DNA of 64,000 bases, from assembly GCA_014607495.2 (NCBI GenBank), contig CP053157.1, positions 3,100,001 through 3,164,000 on the forward strand, read 5' to 3'. Made by a program: the position numbers and the translations under genes. The stretch comes from Carposina sasakii. Its lineage: Eukaryota > Arthropoda > Insecta > Lepidoptera > Carposinidae. Positions 36,077 through 47,654 of this stretch are shown piece by piece; positions within the stretch are counted from its first letter, which is position 1, and each line of letters starts with the position of its first letter. The notes below the pieces were generated by a model. It was not told the DNA's origin. It worked only from the letters and a program-made list of their open reading frames with translations, and did not search any database.

Positions 36077-36439
36077 AGTAACTATTCCAGTGACACCAAC
36101 TAACTTATAAGTACCTAAGTATTGTGGAAAATTAACCACAGTTAATAGATTAATGTAACATACATTATACAGTATAAAAACCGGAAAAATGCGAGTCCGA
36201 CTCGCGCCCGAAGGGTTCTGTAGCAATATTTATAAAAACGACGAATTATAATGTCTCTTGTATGGGAGCCCCCCTTATTATTTTAGTGAACGCCAGAACC
36301 GCGAGGCCATTGATATCTACCCTGATAGTTTAAAAAATTAGCTATAGCAGCAACAGAAATATGTATATCATCCGTGAAAATGTCAACAGTCTAACTATCA
36401 GTTTAGGCTGCTATTTTAACAGTCAAATGATGTACGTAT

Positions 36440-36961
36440 ACAGGATGTTTGTGACAGCCAGGCAAATATTGATATGGTGACTTCAGACCATGATTCTGAG
36501 ATGAAAACCAGTGAAAATTTTCGCAGGAAAATTATAAAATTTCCGACTTTTTTCATTTTTTCAGGGAAAAAATAGTGTGGCTCGTTTAAATAGGCCTTCA
36601 ATAATGACTTAAAAATAAAAATCTTACGTAAGGAGCAAACGTAACAAACAAGTAAGCAACTTTATTTTGAAAATCATCAAAATAAAGTTGCTTTCAAAAA
36701 AGTTCAATTAACTGATCGACTCCAAAGGAGAGTCACAAGTGATCCAGAAAATAGCATTGTATCACAAAATAACCAATAAGCCAATTTAACTACACACAGG
36801 ATCGCCCGATAGAATTGGCGCGGAAAGCAAACATTGCGTATAATCAAATCAAAAATTAATTTCCTGCGAGTAATAGAATAGAAATAACACTGTCGTATAA
36901 CTCAAAACAATGGTACTTGTTCAGTATCTCAGTATTTGCCTGGCTGTCACAATTACCCTGT
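36440..36961. mobile_element. 522-bp MITE with GACAGCCAGG-type inverted ends
   Basis: Left ACAGGATGTTTGTGACAGCC-AGGCAAATA and right TATTTGCCTGG-CTGTCACAATTACCCTGT are inverted. It carries an internal perfect 16-bp hairpin (36655-36670 with 36677-36692). A shorter relative lies at 13011-13200. Confidence 0.75.
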
Positions 36962-37344
36962 ATGACACACAGGTAGACCAGGATCAGGCATTGGATGGTG
37001 GTAATTATTAAAAAGTATCTATCTAGTAACACTCGACGACGGAGTCGCATGCTGCAGCTAGTATCTAAAATTAAAATTTAGCGTTCTGTAGGCGCTAATA
37101 AAAATATACTACATAATATGAGTGACCCACTATATTCCGTTTTATGTGCTAACAAGTTTAAGAATCGGTGGGTGTTACACCGTTATTAAGAACAGTTTTA
37201 AAAACATCGACAAGTATGTAAATTTTATATTTCCGCATCCTAAGTTTATTATATTTAATTGTTAGTCTTAATCTATATTTGGAAGGTTATTATAAATTTA
37301 TAACGCAATTTAAATTAGGTTGGTACATAGGAGGACTACTTTGA

Positions 37345-38030
37345 CTTATAGCCCAGTGGTTAAGACGTGCACCTTCCAAGCATAAGCGTAAGGCCAAACA
37401 TGATTACCAGAAGAGTCTGTTTGCCAAGGCTGGAAAGAACCCTAAGCTTATTTGGAATGCCATAAGAGATGTGACCAATTTCAGCCAAAGACCGGCCCCG
37501 GCAACTGAGCTACTGCATTTATGTTCATCTCCCATCGAGTCAGCTAATAAGGTAAATACCTTCTTCATTAATGCCGGTAAGACTCTTGCCGAAAAATGTA
37601 TTATCAGTGCCGGTGCGGCAGTTAATCCCAGTCTTTCTGTCGATAACTCTTTTGTATTGTTATCCACAGATGAAAAAGAGGTAGAAAGAGTTATAATCTC
37701 CCTAAAATCGGATAAGGCTGTTAGATGGAATGGCATATCTGCTGGTCTACTAAAGGAACATAGACTCATTCTTGTTCCACCCCTGACTCATATAATCAAT
37801 CGTTGTCTGTTGGTTGGCGTCTTCCCTCGTGTGTTGAAGATGGCTGTAGTGCAACCGGTCTACAAGAGCGGAAATCGTGGTCTACCTAATAACTATCAGC
37901 CAATATCAATCCTTCCATCGATTTCCAAGGTATTTGAAAAGATACTGAACTCTAGACTTGTGAGCTATCTAGAGAATAATAATATATTGTCCAATTCTCA
38001 GTTCGGATTTCGTATGAATGTGAATGTTGG
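37345..38030 (+). pseudogene. CR1/Jockey-like LINE ORF2 fragment (reverse transcriptase N-terminal half)
   Basis: One open frame from about 37355 reads KAKHDYQKSLFAKAGKNPKLIWNAI, then SDKAVRWNGISAGLLK, LTHIINRCLLVGVFP, KMAVVQPVYKSG, NYQPISILPSISKVFEKILNSRL and SNSQFGFR. These are the RT motifs 0-2 of CR1/L2/Jockey-type non-LTR elements. The usual DG after W-N is replaced and the family's NYRPIS reads NYQPIS. Homology stops at QFGFR (about 38010). The frame continues into unrelated GC-richer sequence, so the catalytic YADD block is absent. 5' and 3' truncated; not functional. Confidence 0.8.
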
Positions 38031-38270
38031 GTGGGGCTGGGTAACTGAACTATTGAAGGAGACTAACGGACGCCTGCCATTACAACCAAGTCTCATAATT
38101 GTTTGGTGGCAGGCGGTGACTCGCCGACTCATGTCATGGACCCCTGAAACGGCCGCACGGAGCAACAAAGGGGGCAACATTTGGTGAGTGGCTAGGGTGG
38201 AGGTGTGCCCCTGGACTTTAAACCGAGGCCTGATCTTGATCGCCTTGACCGAAATACGGTCGGTAAATTT
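38030..38270. repeat. GC-richer unclassified segment fused to the LINE fragment
   Basis: The reading frame of the LINE continues here without homology (CTATTGAAGGAGAC region, a GGCAGGCGGTGACTCGCC palindrome-like word, then a CCTGGACTTTAAACC stretch). Base composition differs from the flanks, suggesting part of another mobile element. Not recognised. Confidence 0.3.
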
Positions 38271-38569
38271 TCATTTCAGTTTGACTTACATACCTACATA
38301 CATATACATAAAATTTGTCGATATATCGTATACAAAATACTTACTCGCAGTATATTGGTTCTATAGTTAAATCTTTTAGAATGTCCTATTATAAGACAAG
38401 ATGAACCCTCGCAACTCGTTGATTCTGTCTTTTCATATTGTTATTACGATACATGGCACGTAATGTATTGCATTTTGGAGGTAGGAAACGTTGGCTCCCT
38501 GCCATATTTTGTGGAAAAAGGCTAGTCGAAATTTGATAGGATAGGATACATAAAGACTGAATTAGCGTA

Positions 38570-38818
38570 TAGCCGCGTGGTGCCGGCAGAGTAGAGTTTG
38601 TACCACTCCTGCCTACCCGTGGGTATCGTACGAGGCGATTAAGGGTTTCCGGGAGGTGGGCAGCAGCGCCTCCCGTACTGACAACGTAGTCTGAATATCA
38701 CACTTTGCGGTCACCAACCCGCCTGCCCAGCGTGGTGACTATGGGCAAAACCCCCCTTGTGGCGTGCCCTGGGGGAGGCCTACGTCCAGCAGTGGACTGC
38801 AATAGGCTGAAGAAGAAG
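38570..38818 (+). repeat. Family C repeat, copy 4
   Basis: Complete copy starting GCCGCGTGGTGCCGGCAGAG and ending GCAATAGGCTGAAGAAGAAG. Confidence 0.7.
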
Positions 38819-40381
38819 ATTAGCGTATAGCTATATTTACTGCATCCCGCGACCCATAATGGCACTTAGGGATGCTATGGTTTTTCCCAGATATTGCGTT
38901 ATTTGTATGTACATACATGAGTGTGGGATGAATGCATGGAAGATAAAGTCGAGGCAATGAGTAAGAGAGAGACGGAAGACAGAACAGAAGGTGTATGACA
39001 GAAAGACGTGCGTGATGAAGACGTGTTTTTAATAATCGACTCTACTGGGAAAATATAAATAAAATTAGAAATAGAACTCTTTTATTTCTACGTGAGTTTC
39101 GTCACTATGCCTTTAAAAAAGTAATGGGCCAACTCAAGGGCGGATCTAGACTTGAAGTCAGGGGGTGATCATACTCAACGTTTTCGGGCTGAGGGTCCGA
39201 AATGCTAAGCTCCAAAGTTTGTGCCTAAGTTGGCCTGAGCCCCCAGGGGGTCATGATCCCCATGACCATCCCACAGGATCCGAATGGGCCAACTGTGTTG
39301 TAGTCGTTATATGTATTCACGGCAGCGTGTGTATTTGCGTGGGCTTATAAAAATTTGTCTGAGAGGCTCACTGTCAAGGCAGTAATCGATTACAAATGGA
39401 CGAATCGATAAAGCCGCTCGATGCAGCCTGCGTATGCGCAAATTGATTGCAACCGTAAGCCTCTTGCCTCGTTAATCAGCGGTTACGGGTTAGGTAGAGG
39501 CTAGAGAGTAAGTTTTAGCATAGCAATTTATGATCTGTTTTCTGTCCGGCCAGAAAACGTCACGTTATGCAGATTTTGTATTGTAAGTTATTTTTTATGA
39601 AGAATATGAGAATTACATACATATGATGGCTGTGTTAGGAAGAAGCTAGAACTGCAGGATCGCGAATGAGATCCTGCAGCCACGTTAAGCATAGCAGGGT
39701 CAGTTTAAAGGGAAAATTTATTTTGTTACATTATAAGAAATAATATATATATATATATATATATTTTATACAAACTAGCTTCCTTAGTGTCAGTAAATAC
39801 TTTATTAGTCTTATTTTGTTCTTTCTGCAAGCGTACCTATCAGTTTATTTTATACAGCTTGAAATACGTGTAAGGTCTTACTAGAAAATAATATTGGGAA
39901 GAAGGTTACGTTGCTAAATATGTGTAAAATTAATGGGTTTTCTATCTGAAAATCATCGGTCCAGTAGAGAGCCAGCCAGACTACAATACGTAAATCGCCA
40001 CAGCTTATCACTGCATCCCCAGCCTAAGGTAGCCCAGGAAGTTCTTGATTTTCTGGAATGTAAATTGCGTAATTTTTATCGTCTATTTTATCGTTGTCCG
40101 GAGAAGTTTTACGTCAGCAATTTAGCCGTAAATTTTTGAATGTTTGGACCCCCAACCCAAGTTATGTCTACTAATAAGCCACAACAAACGTTATTTGTAC
40201 CTACTTAGTTTTATGTAAATAAATCTCTGAAACTTTCAGAGAAAAAACTATTATCCAAAACATCAACAACCGGGGCGATGGCTGAATGAGTATAGTTTCC
40301 TTTGCCTTTGACACAAAACAGATAAAGTTGCAAATTGTTGTAAATATTAGGTTAAATCTGAGCTATGATTGAATTGAATCT
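38819..40381. other. Intergenic, simple repeats and remnants
   Basis: Palindrome GGGGTCATGATCCCC near 39247, family A remnant at 39625-39700 (inverted) and (TA)n at about 39746-39764. No gene. Confidence 0.5.
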
Positions 40382-40723
40382 TCTATCTATACATATAATA
40401 AAAATGTAAAGGGTCGCTGTCTGTACATGAAAGATATATGAGAAAAAATATTATAGGAGACCTTTATCAACGTAACAGTACCCAAAAGAATGATTTTTGA
40501 AAATTTTTCTGTGTGTCGGTATGTCTGTTTGTCTGTGCGTGTGTGCACGCTAATCTCAGAAACGGCTGAACCGATTTCAATGCAGTTTTCAGTAATATAT
40601 TGTGACAGGTCCCACTTAACATATAGGCTACTTTTTATCCCGGGAAAATGTGTTTATCCCGGATAATTTCGACATTTTGTTTTTTCTGTAGTCCACGCGG
40701 ACGGAGTCGCGGGCGTTCGCTAG
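40382..40723 (+). mobile_element. Helitron-like non-autonomous element (Lep1 type), copy 6
   Basis: Complete copy starting TCTATCTATACATATAATAA with the CTAG end at 40720-40723. The hairpin is damaged (GGCGTTCG instead of GGCGTCCA). Confidence 0.8.
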
Positions 40724-41530
40724 TAGACGACATTTTTTTTTCGATAAACAGTCTTTCCCGCAGTAGTTGCCTGTATATATCCATCTATAAAGTACGTATA
40801 GCAAACCATAGAGCGTGTCTAGCGAAGTGCGATAGATAAAGGGGCTTCGTACCCTCTTTAGTGCTCCATCCATCACAATCGTTGATAGCTATATTTTTCT
40901 GTACCTACTTGCCACTAATTAGGTACTCTATCTATACCTATAGATATACCAAAATTGGAAGGTATAATAAAATTAAATTGTTTAGTATCTCTACGTCTCT
41001 CTCTCAATATGTGTGTTTGTAATTCACGACAAACTTGATTGAATACATAAACTACATATAGCTCATAGTCGATATTAAGATTTTATCGTTATCAAAGTAG
41101 TCTAACATAACTTTTTGAGGGACGAAGTGTAAAATTTTTTATTCTTTGCTTTCTACGTCATAGAAACTGCAATGCCTAAAAAGTAACCTCTATGTAGACG
41201 TATAGGGAAGCCCTAGCTCATATTTACGAGTTCTGACACCCTTCTAACAAGATTACCTAGATTCATGACCTTCCAGCTCAAACTAGATCAACCGGATAAT
41301 CTGTGTTTTGCGATAGTAAAATAATTATAAAAAGCATTGCGAGCTTTATAAAGTAGAGTCGGTACATGCGGGCGGTGATAAAGATTTATTTGTTTTGTTG
41401 AACTCTATAATGATAGATCCATTTTAAAGTAAAACAAATACTATGAAAGTATAATAGCACTTGATAGAAACATATTTTCAGTTTCTAAAATAAAGTTAGT
41501 ATACATACAGGTTCCTTTATTCTTACTAAG
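40724..41530. other. Intergenic, nothing recognised
   Basis: No coding signal or repeat copy recognised. Confidence 0.5.
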
Positions 41531-41778
41531 ATTTTTTTTTCTTTTTTTTTTCACACTACACAACACATTAACCTAGTCCCACACTAAGATCCCTAAGGTC
41601 TTGTGTCGTGGGTACTAAGCAACGGTATATAAATACATAGATAAGTATAGAAACATCCATGACTCGGAAACAAACATCGATATTCATCATATCAATGTTT
41701 GCACCTACCGGGATTCGAACCCAGGACCTATGGCGTCGCAGGCAGAGTTACTACCTACTAGACCAATTGGTCCGTCGA
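41531..41778 (-). mobile_element. tRNA-derived SINE, copy 1 with poly(A) tail
   Basis: Read on the minus strand it starts with a tRNA-like head (A box TGGTCTAGTAGG, B box GGGTTCGAATCCC), continues through a shared body, and ends in a 20-base A-rich tail (plus-strand T run 41531-41551). A Pol III-transcribed SINE; complete. Confidence 0.8.
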
Positions 41779-42649
41779 TTATGGTTTCTACATGTTATGT
41801 ACCTACTACATAGTCGCGAAAATCTTCTATAATTTGATATTAAGTATTATATAGTAAGATGAGTTTGAAAAAGATACTTAATTACGTAGGTAAATATAAG
41901 TTTTTCTAAAATCCTTCTATGTGAATATGAAACATGATTAAATCAACAAATTTCGCAATAGCTTTCTCATTATCATGGCGTGGAAATCTTAATATCCTCA
42001 TCAGCTTACCACTGACCACACGACTTGACTGACAGCATACTTTACTAGAAAATTATAATTACTTACTCTAGAAAATATGAATACAAAAGCACATGTTCAT
42101 TGCCTCCATTTACATTTCATTTCACTCTGACTAGACCATGGTCTATGACCAACCATGATTAGAGACATTTTTTAATTAACTTCATTTGGTAGCGATCTGG
42201 GAGTAGTCATTGCGGGAAGTAGACGACCTGAGAATGATCATTTTGGGATGTAGGTAATCCTTTTGGGAACAGATCATGGACATACGCGTTCGAATCTCTT
42301 TTATTACCTATGCATTTTCGATACAACCTTCTTCTACGGGTCTTTATTATTCGCATTTCTATATCTTTGTGTCTTTGTTTTGAATATAAACGAAATTTGT
42401 ACTAAACACTAGTAATATATATTATCCATCCATATTTTTTTCTCTGTTTATATAGGCGGTACCGCAGCAAGAGATACTCGTTATGCAACTAACTAAATTC
42501 AATTAAAATTATTGATTACTTTCCACTGGTTATCTTGGCTTTGATGTTGAGTAGGTATTAAATTAATTATCTTACATGCTGTATTATTATTTATTTCATA
42601 AAATCAACATTGGTTGTTTCTCAAGTTAGGTAGGTATCAAATTCTCTAT
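41779..42649. other. Intergenic, nothing recognised
   Basis: AT-rich; no coding signal. Confidence 0.5.
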
Positions 42650-42903
42650 TCTATTCCTATATACATTTATCCCTTACGGGGTAGGCAGAGCACCAAGGGC
42701 CGATAGAACCACATGGTGCCACTTCTGACCAATTTTGAGAGTTGAGATGTACAAGTTCGGTTAGTAGTGACAGGTGATTAGCCCATCGCCTACAAAACAC
42801 CAAGACCCTCATATCCCTCTACTGACTTGTACTGTATGCCCGGGAAGAGAAGCAGCTGTAGTATTATACGTTCTTTTTTTCATTCCCAGAGCAGCATAGA
42901 AGT
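42650..42903. repeat. Family B repeat, copy 6
   Basis: ATTTATCCCTTACGGGGTAGG to CCCAGAGCAGCATAGAAG; a family A remnant follows at 42975-43060. Confidence 0.65.
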
Positions 42904-43454
42904 TGTATATTTTGTCAAATTCATAACCATACATATATTCTAGCAACTTATGTCACTGAATATTGTCTCCTCTATGGTAAACGTGGATGTGGGATCCCTT
43001 GTATGATTCGGCAGTTCTGGGCGTTCTGACTAGCCTATTTTCAGGAACACATCAGTGTATGCCGTTTATATAATATGTATGTTCGTACATTTCTTGTCGC
43101 TTTCGATTCATTAACTAAAGTATGTCTTATCTCACGACTAGATAAAGCCAACTGGCTCAGCGGATATCATTTATTTATATGAAAGCTTTGCCCTATTAAA
43201 TCAATTAGTTATTATCACACGTCAAAGCAAGTCACCGTACTTTCACTGCATTTTCAGAACGTGTTCAGATCAGAAATTGGCTAACATAATCAGTTGATTG
43301 CAAAATATAACCGCATGCACACTAGAACCTTAGCTAGTACCTATATAATATTTTAAACCAGTTATCCAAAGAAAATTACCTGGACTGGGATCCCTGAGGA
43401 GGAAAGAAACGTGGCGGCCAAAGCAGACCTGGCGGCGGACGATCATTGCAGAGG

Positions 43455-43690
43455 CGAATGCTGCTGCGGAGCTTCACTGGAATGCATCAGCCGTATCTCC
43501 TTTGCATGTCATAATACTGACTGTCCATGACAGACAGTAAACTAAGGAACTCAGGGGCGTGATCTGATGTGATCTTCTACATGACTTAGCTAAAAGATAC
43601 TGTCGTTCGTGAATTTTACCTGTAGGACTGGCTACTCGAATCCATTTAGAGAAAACAGCCGTATTTCCTGTGTGCACCTAAATGTAGGTC
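43455..43690 (+). repeat. Family A repeat, copy 4
   Basis: GCTGCGGAGCTTCACTGGAA, TCCTTTGCATGTCATAATAC and a decayed tail. Confidence 0.6.
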
Positions 43691-43890
43691 TGTACCCCCA
43701 TTATATATGTATTAATAATAAAATTGACTGTTTGTATTCCAATGAATTTTATTGATGGACAGACAGGATGCTTTCGCTGTTGGAGGAATGTTAATTTTGT
43801 TTGTCCATATACGGAGAAAGTGAGATGAGTATAATAATACTTGTAATAACAAGGAATTGTTCAGTTTTATTTTTGTACCAACATTGTTAT

Positions 43891-44060
43891 ACAGGGTGTA
43901 ACAAAAAGGGTATGTTAAGCGAAAAGCTACGTAAATAGCCCACTGTAGAGAATCTATCCACAAAATTTGAGACTCGAAATCACATGTTTATTTTTCAAGA
44001 TTGTATGAAAATTCCTGAGATATTTAAAAATTCTCCATACTATCGGGAAAAATAAGTAGA
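43891..44060. mobile_element. Palindromic MITE (ACAGGGTGTAAC family), copy 4, right end missing
   Basis: Starts ACAGGGTGTAACAAAAAGGG and follows the family to CTCCATACTATCGGGAAAAA, then stops. A LINE 3' end begins some 45 bp further. Another small remnant is at 46584-46700. Confidence 0.65.
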
Positions 44061-44104
44061 GGTAGAAGGTACTGCAAGCGCCTAAGCCGATTATAATGCG
44101 GTTT

Positions 44105-44570
44105 TTATTTATTTATTGAAAATCAGTTTAACAGCTTAACAGTAGAACACCAAAGCGCTATTAAAATTTAAAAAAAAATCTAATGTACTTAAAAACAAAA
44201 CATCCTCATCCATACTTTTGTATAAGGTAACATATAAAATAACAAAATATAAAATAACAACATAAACTATAAAATCAATTACACAATTAGGTTAGGTGTC
44301 GTATAATGGTATTTGTAAAAACTCCCAGTGTACAGTTACATAAATCTATCTCCTTGGATACAGCATTTAACAAATGTATAGCTCTGGTAATGGGAGCAAA
44401 CTGCAACATGTTAGTGCGACAAACAGGTACCGCAAAAAGTCTACTACGCACCTCTATGCGCATTCTCGTGTTCGGAATTACCAACCCAGATGCAAGAATT
44501 ATAAATATTTTACCCCGAAAAACTTTAAATACGTAGGTAGATCGCCAAGGCTACATTTCGTCTAACTTCC
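44105..44570 (-). pseudogene. LINE 3' end with C-terminal ORF2 remnant
   Basis: On the minus strand the frame 44484-44287 reads RTNMLQFAPITRAIHLLNAVSKEIDLCNCTLGVF, like the C-terminal end of CR1/Jockey-type ORF2 proteins (SPIxRAxxLLNxxxxxxD). It then runs through an A-rich 3' UTR to an (AAAT)n tail near 44107-44120. 5' truncated. The same 3' end occurs at 28143-28660. Confidence 0.55.
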
Positions 44571-46127
44571 AGCTTATAGTATCCGACCATCCCAATAACG
44601 AATAGCATCGGATACATAAGCGGGTAGTACCTAAGGGTAGACTCCGTACATTTTGGAATATAAGGCATATAAGGTTAATGGAATATAAGGTTTTGATAAA
44701 CCTATAGTTTTATATGTGCTATATACCTTTGTATGCAATCAGATATTTTATTGTTTAAAATAAATTGAAAGATTAATTACTTACTTACCTAAAACAATCG
44801 CTATAACTATGAATTTCAAAATATACAGAATATGCCAAGAGTTAAGAGTAAGAGAAGAAATATCTCTAAGAGATAGCAAGCCGTTATGCGCATTAGTACA
44901 CTCTCTATTTTATACACAGATAAATAAAAGATTAACTATATCTAGGTAATTTTCAATTTCTATATCCATTAACATCATCATGCTTCAATTGCATTACTTT
45001 CGAATAATAATATAGGTACGTTATAGGAAATTAAACTAGCTAGACACATAGAATTTATCAAGCAACTTTTTGACTATTGAAAACTAAATGGAAAGTGAAG
45101 ATTGGACAGCAAAGGTCCTTCGCTTCTACTAATACTAACAACCAAGTTTTTTGTGAATAATTTACAAGTTTCTTTTAAGTTTCAGCAAAAAGTTGAAAAC
45201 GGTTCAGGGGCTTAGTCAATGTAGTTAACAATTTAACGAGTGTTAGCCAAGATCGCAAAGTACCTACTATCGTTAACATCTCCTCCAATAGTATTTATTT
45301 TAGGCTGAAGTCCGCTATTAGTGGAAATGTTTCGATAACTTTGCAAACTTCGCTATTAATCGTAAAATTGTTGCATTGTCTAGGCCCGCAGTAGGTATAA
45401 GTATTTGTTTTTGTTAAAGTAATTTTTATCAAAAATCTTGTAGTTTTATATAGGTTCTTATGAATATTCATATAATGATTTTAGCGAGACTTTAGAAAAG
45501 AGAAGTTACCCCATAATGTAGCGGCAACTATCTCGTAATTGGCATAGAAAATACCGCTAATGGCGAAGTGACGTCGACAACTCGTTTCAGACATATTATG
45601 GTTGTTTAACCTAATTTTACGGCGCATATTACAAGCGATTATGGACGAACTCTCACCACTTACTTGCCGGTATTTTTAAAGACTTCACTTCACTAGCATC
45701 GACTCAGAGTCGGCGAACTCTGAAAACGCTTTCGTCACCACAGACAGATGTGATGATATTTGTATTCTAGCTTATATTCTTAAGAAGTTCATTTGGCAGA
45801 CTCTTTTATCCATTTCGAAGAACACACACAGTAGTTGCAGTTTAATTCAAGTTACTTAACTACATAGATGTTTAATCATAATTTTATACGTACCTATTCC
45901 TTTCTTTTGTGTGTCTGTGGGGTCTTCTTCACTGCAGTTCTGGCTAAGCCATTTCGGGAATACAGCTGTCTGTCGATGTATGTATAATGTAGGTATCTAC
46001 TTAGGTATGTGTTAGCTTCGTAGCTTTGCGCAAGCCGATGGGTACCAAAAAAAGCGATAGTCCACTAATCTGTCCCGTCTTCTTCGAAACTTTTGAAGCA
46101 AGACGATAAAATAAATATTCACCAATT
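44571..46127. other. Intergenic, nothing recognised
   Basis: No repeat family or gene recognised. Confidence 0.5.
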
Positions 46128-46350
46128 CACACACTTCACAACACATTGACGTAGTCCCACATTAAGATCCCTAAGGTCTTGTGTCGTGGGTACTAAGCAA
46201 CGGTATATACATAGATAAGTATAGAAACATCCATGACCCGGAAACAAACATCGATATTCATCATGTCAATGTTTGCACCTACCGGGATTCGAACCCAGGA
46301 CCTATGGCGTCGCAGGCAGGGCCACTACCAACTACACCAATCGGCCGTCG
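46128..46350 (-). mobile_element. tRNA-derived SINE, copy 2
   Basis: Same family and orientation; B box intact (GGGTTCGAATCCC on minus). The tail side is CACACTTCACAACAC with little poly(A). Confidence 0.8.
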
Positions 46351-46700
46351 ATGGTTTATCAAAGTGATTAATGGTTAATCAAACACGTAGAACATCTTCG
46401 TGGTGTTCAATATGGTGGAGCGTCGAAGCGAAGTCTAGCCTCGCCTAGCCAGTGGGCAAAGTGAGTGTATTGCCGCGATTTACGGCCGTGCCACTGGATT
46501 CTAGAGCACATCCTTGATACTGAGACAGACTGCTGTATATGTATTCAAGGGATCAAGAAAATCTGATAAGTTGTTCACAATAGAGGCTCGAAATCACATG
46601 TTTATTTTCCAAGATTGTAATAAGTATGTATGTCAATACTATTTGAAAAATTTATGCGATTACGAGTCTCAAATAGTGGGCTATTTGCATAGAATTTAGC

Positions 46701-47584
46701 TTAAGGGATAAGACATACAGTTAACACCCGACGTGACGCGTATCAGTACAATTCAATCACATACATTTCATATGGTCTATGACACACTGTTAACTTAACA
46801 CCCCACGCGATAAAACACGATCCCCGCTGTCCTTACATTTTCGGCGTGCTATCGCGTTGCTAGACCCTTACACATCCATTTGTGTGCTATATCTTTGTCT
46901 TCCTAGTCTTGTATTTGTCTTTCTAGTTTGGTCACCGTAAGGGGGCCGTGGTTTTGCGTACATACGGCCGCAATATGACGGCACAGTTATCCTAAATCCA
47001 TTACTCGGACATACTTCATAACAGGTCCTATTAGTAAGGTAACTAACATTCCTATGCTCATTTGAATTATGCGAGAAAGGCGGTCCTCTCTCAGGTGTAA
47101 TTTACACCATTATGTTAGACGTGTGTATCATTAGACGCGCACGAAAATTATATTAATGAAGGTAACTTATTATCCTTTAGATACAAGTTCCACCATAGAA
47201 TACGAGTTAGCTTAGGTAGGTAACAGGGGTTCTAACTAACTAACCTACCTAAATTAAGTAATAGCTCATTTGTTTTGTTAGATTCGTTGACGTGATAGAC
47301 ATTGGGTTTGATAAGGATGTAAGTATATTTAGGGAAGCAAGTATACCTACCTACTTTCCAAGTACACTAGACACATTATTTTTCTATTTTACTTTTAAAG
47401 AAAGATTTTCCGGAAAAATTTGTTAATTTCCATTCTCCGTGCAGACAAAGTATCGAGTAATGATTAGTTTAACTCTAAAACTACCTAATTTATAACAGTT
47501 CCGTGAGGTAAAGACAATTGATCGTTAATAGCTTATTGATTGAGTTAGGCGAAAAACTGTGATTCAGTTACCGCTATGAATATT
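46701..47584. other. Intergenic upstream of the secreted Q-rich gene
   Basis: No coding sequence; could hold its regulatory DNA. No specific site is claimed. Confidence 0.45.
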
Positions 47585-47654
47585 ATAATATGATAAATAT
47601 TATTTAACTCACTCAGTCAATTGGTGGCAGACGGTGGAGTTGAAGGGCTGCATC
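47585..47654 (+). promoter_or_regulatory. Candidate core promoter and 5' UTR of the secreted Q-rich gene
   Basis: An arthropod initiator word TCAGT sits at 47613-47617, with an AT-rich TATA-like stretch (ATAATATGATAAATA) about 25-30 bp upstream. The predicted ATG at 47655 follows about 40 bp later. Spacing and order fit an insect TATA/Inr promoter, but the start of transcription is inferred only. Confidence 0.4.

Noticed and set aside
37404..37769. 121-codon minus-strand ORF
   Set aside because: Lies opposite the LINE reverse transcriptase fragment, whose motifs are on the plus strand.
39246..39262. GGGGTCATGATCCCC palindrome as a regulatory site
   Set aside because: Short isolated palindrome in an unclassified repeat-like stretch; no support for function.
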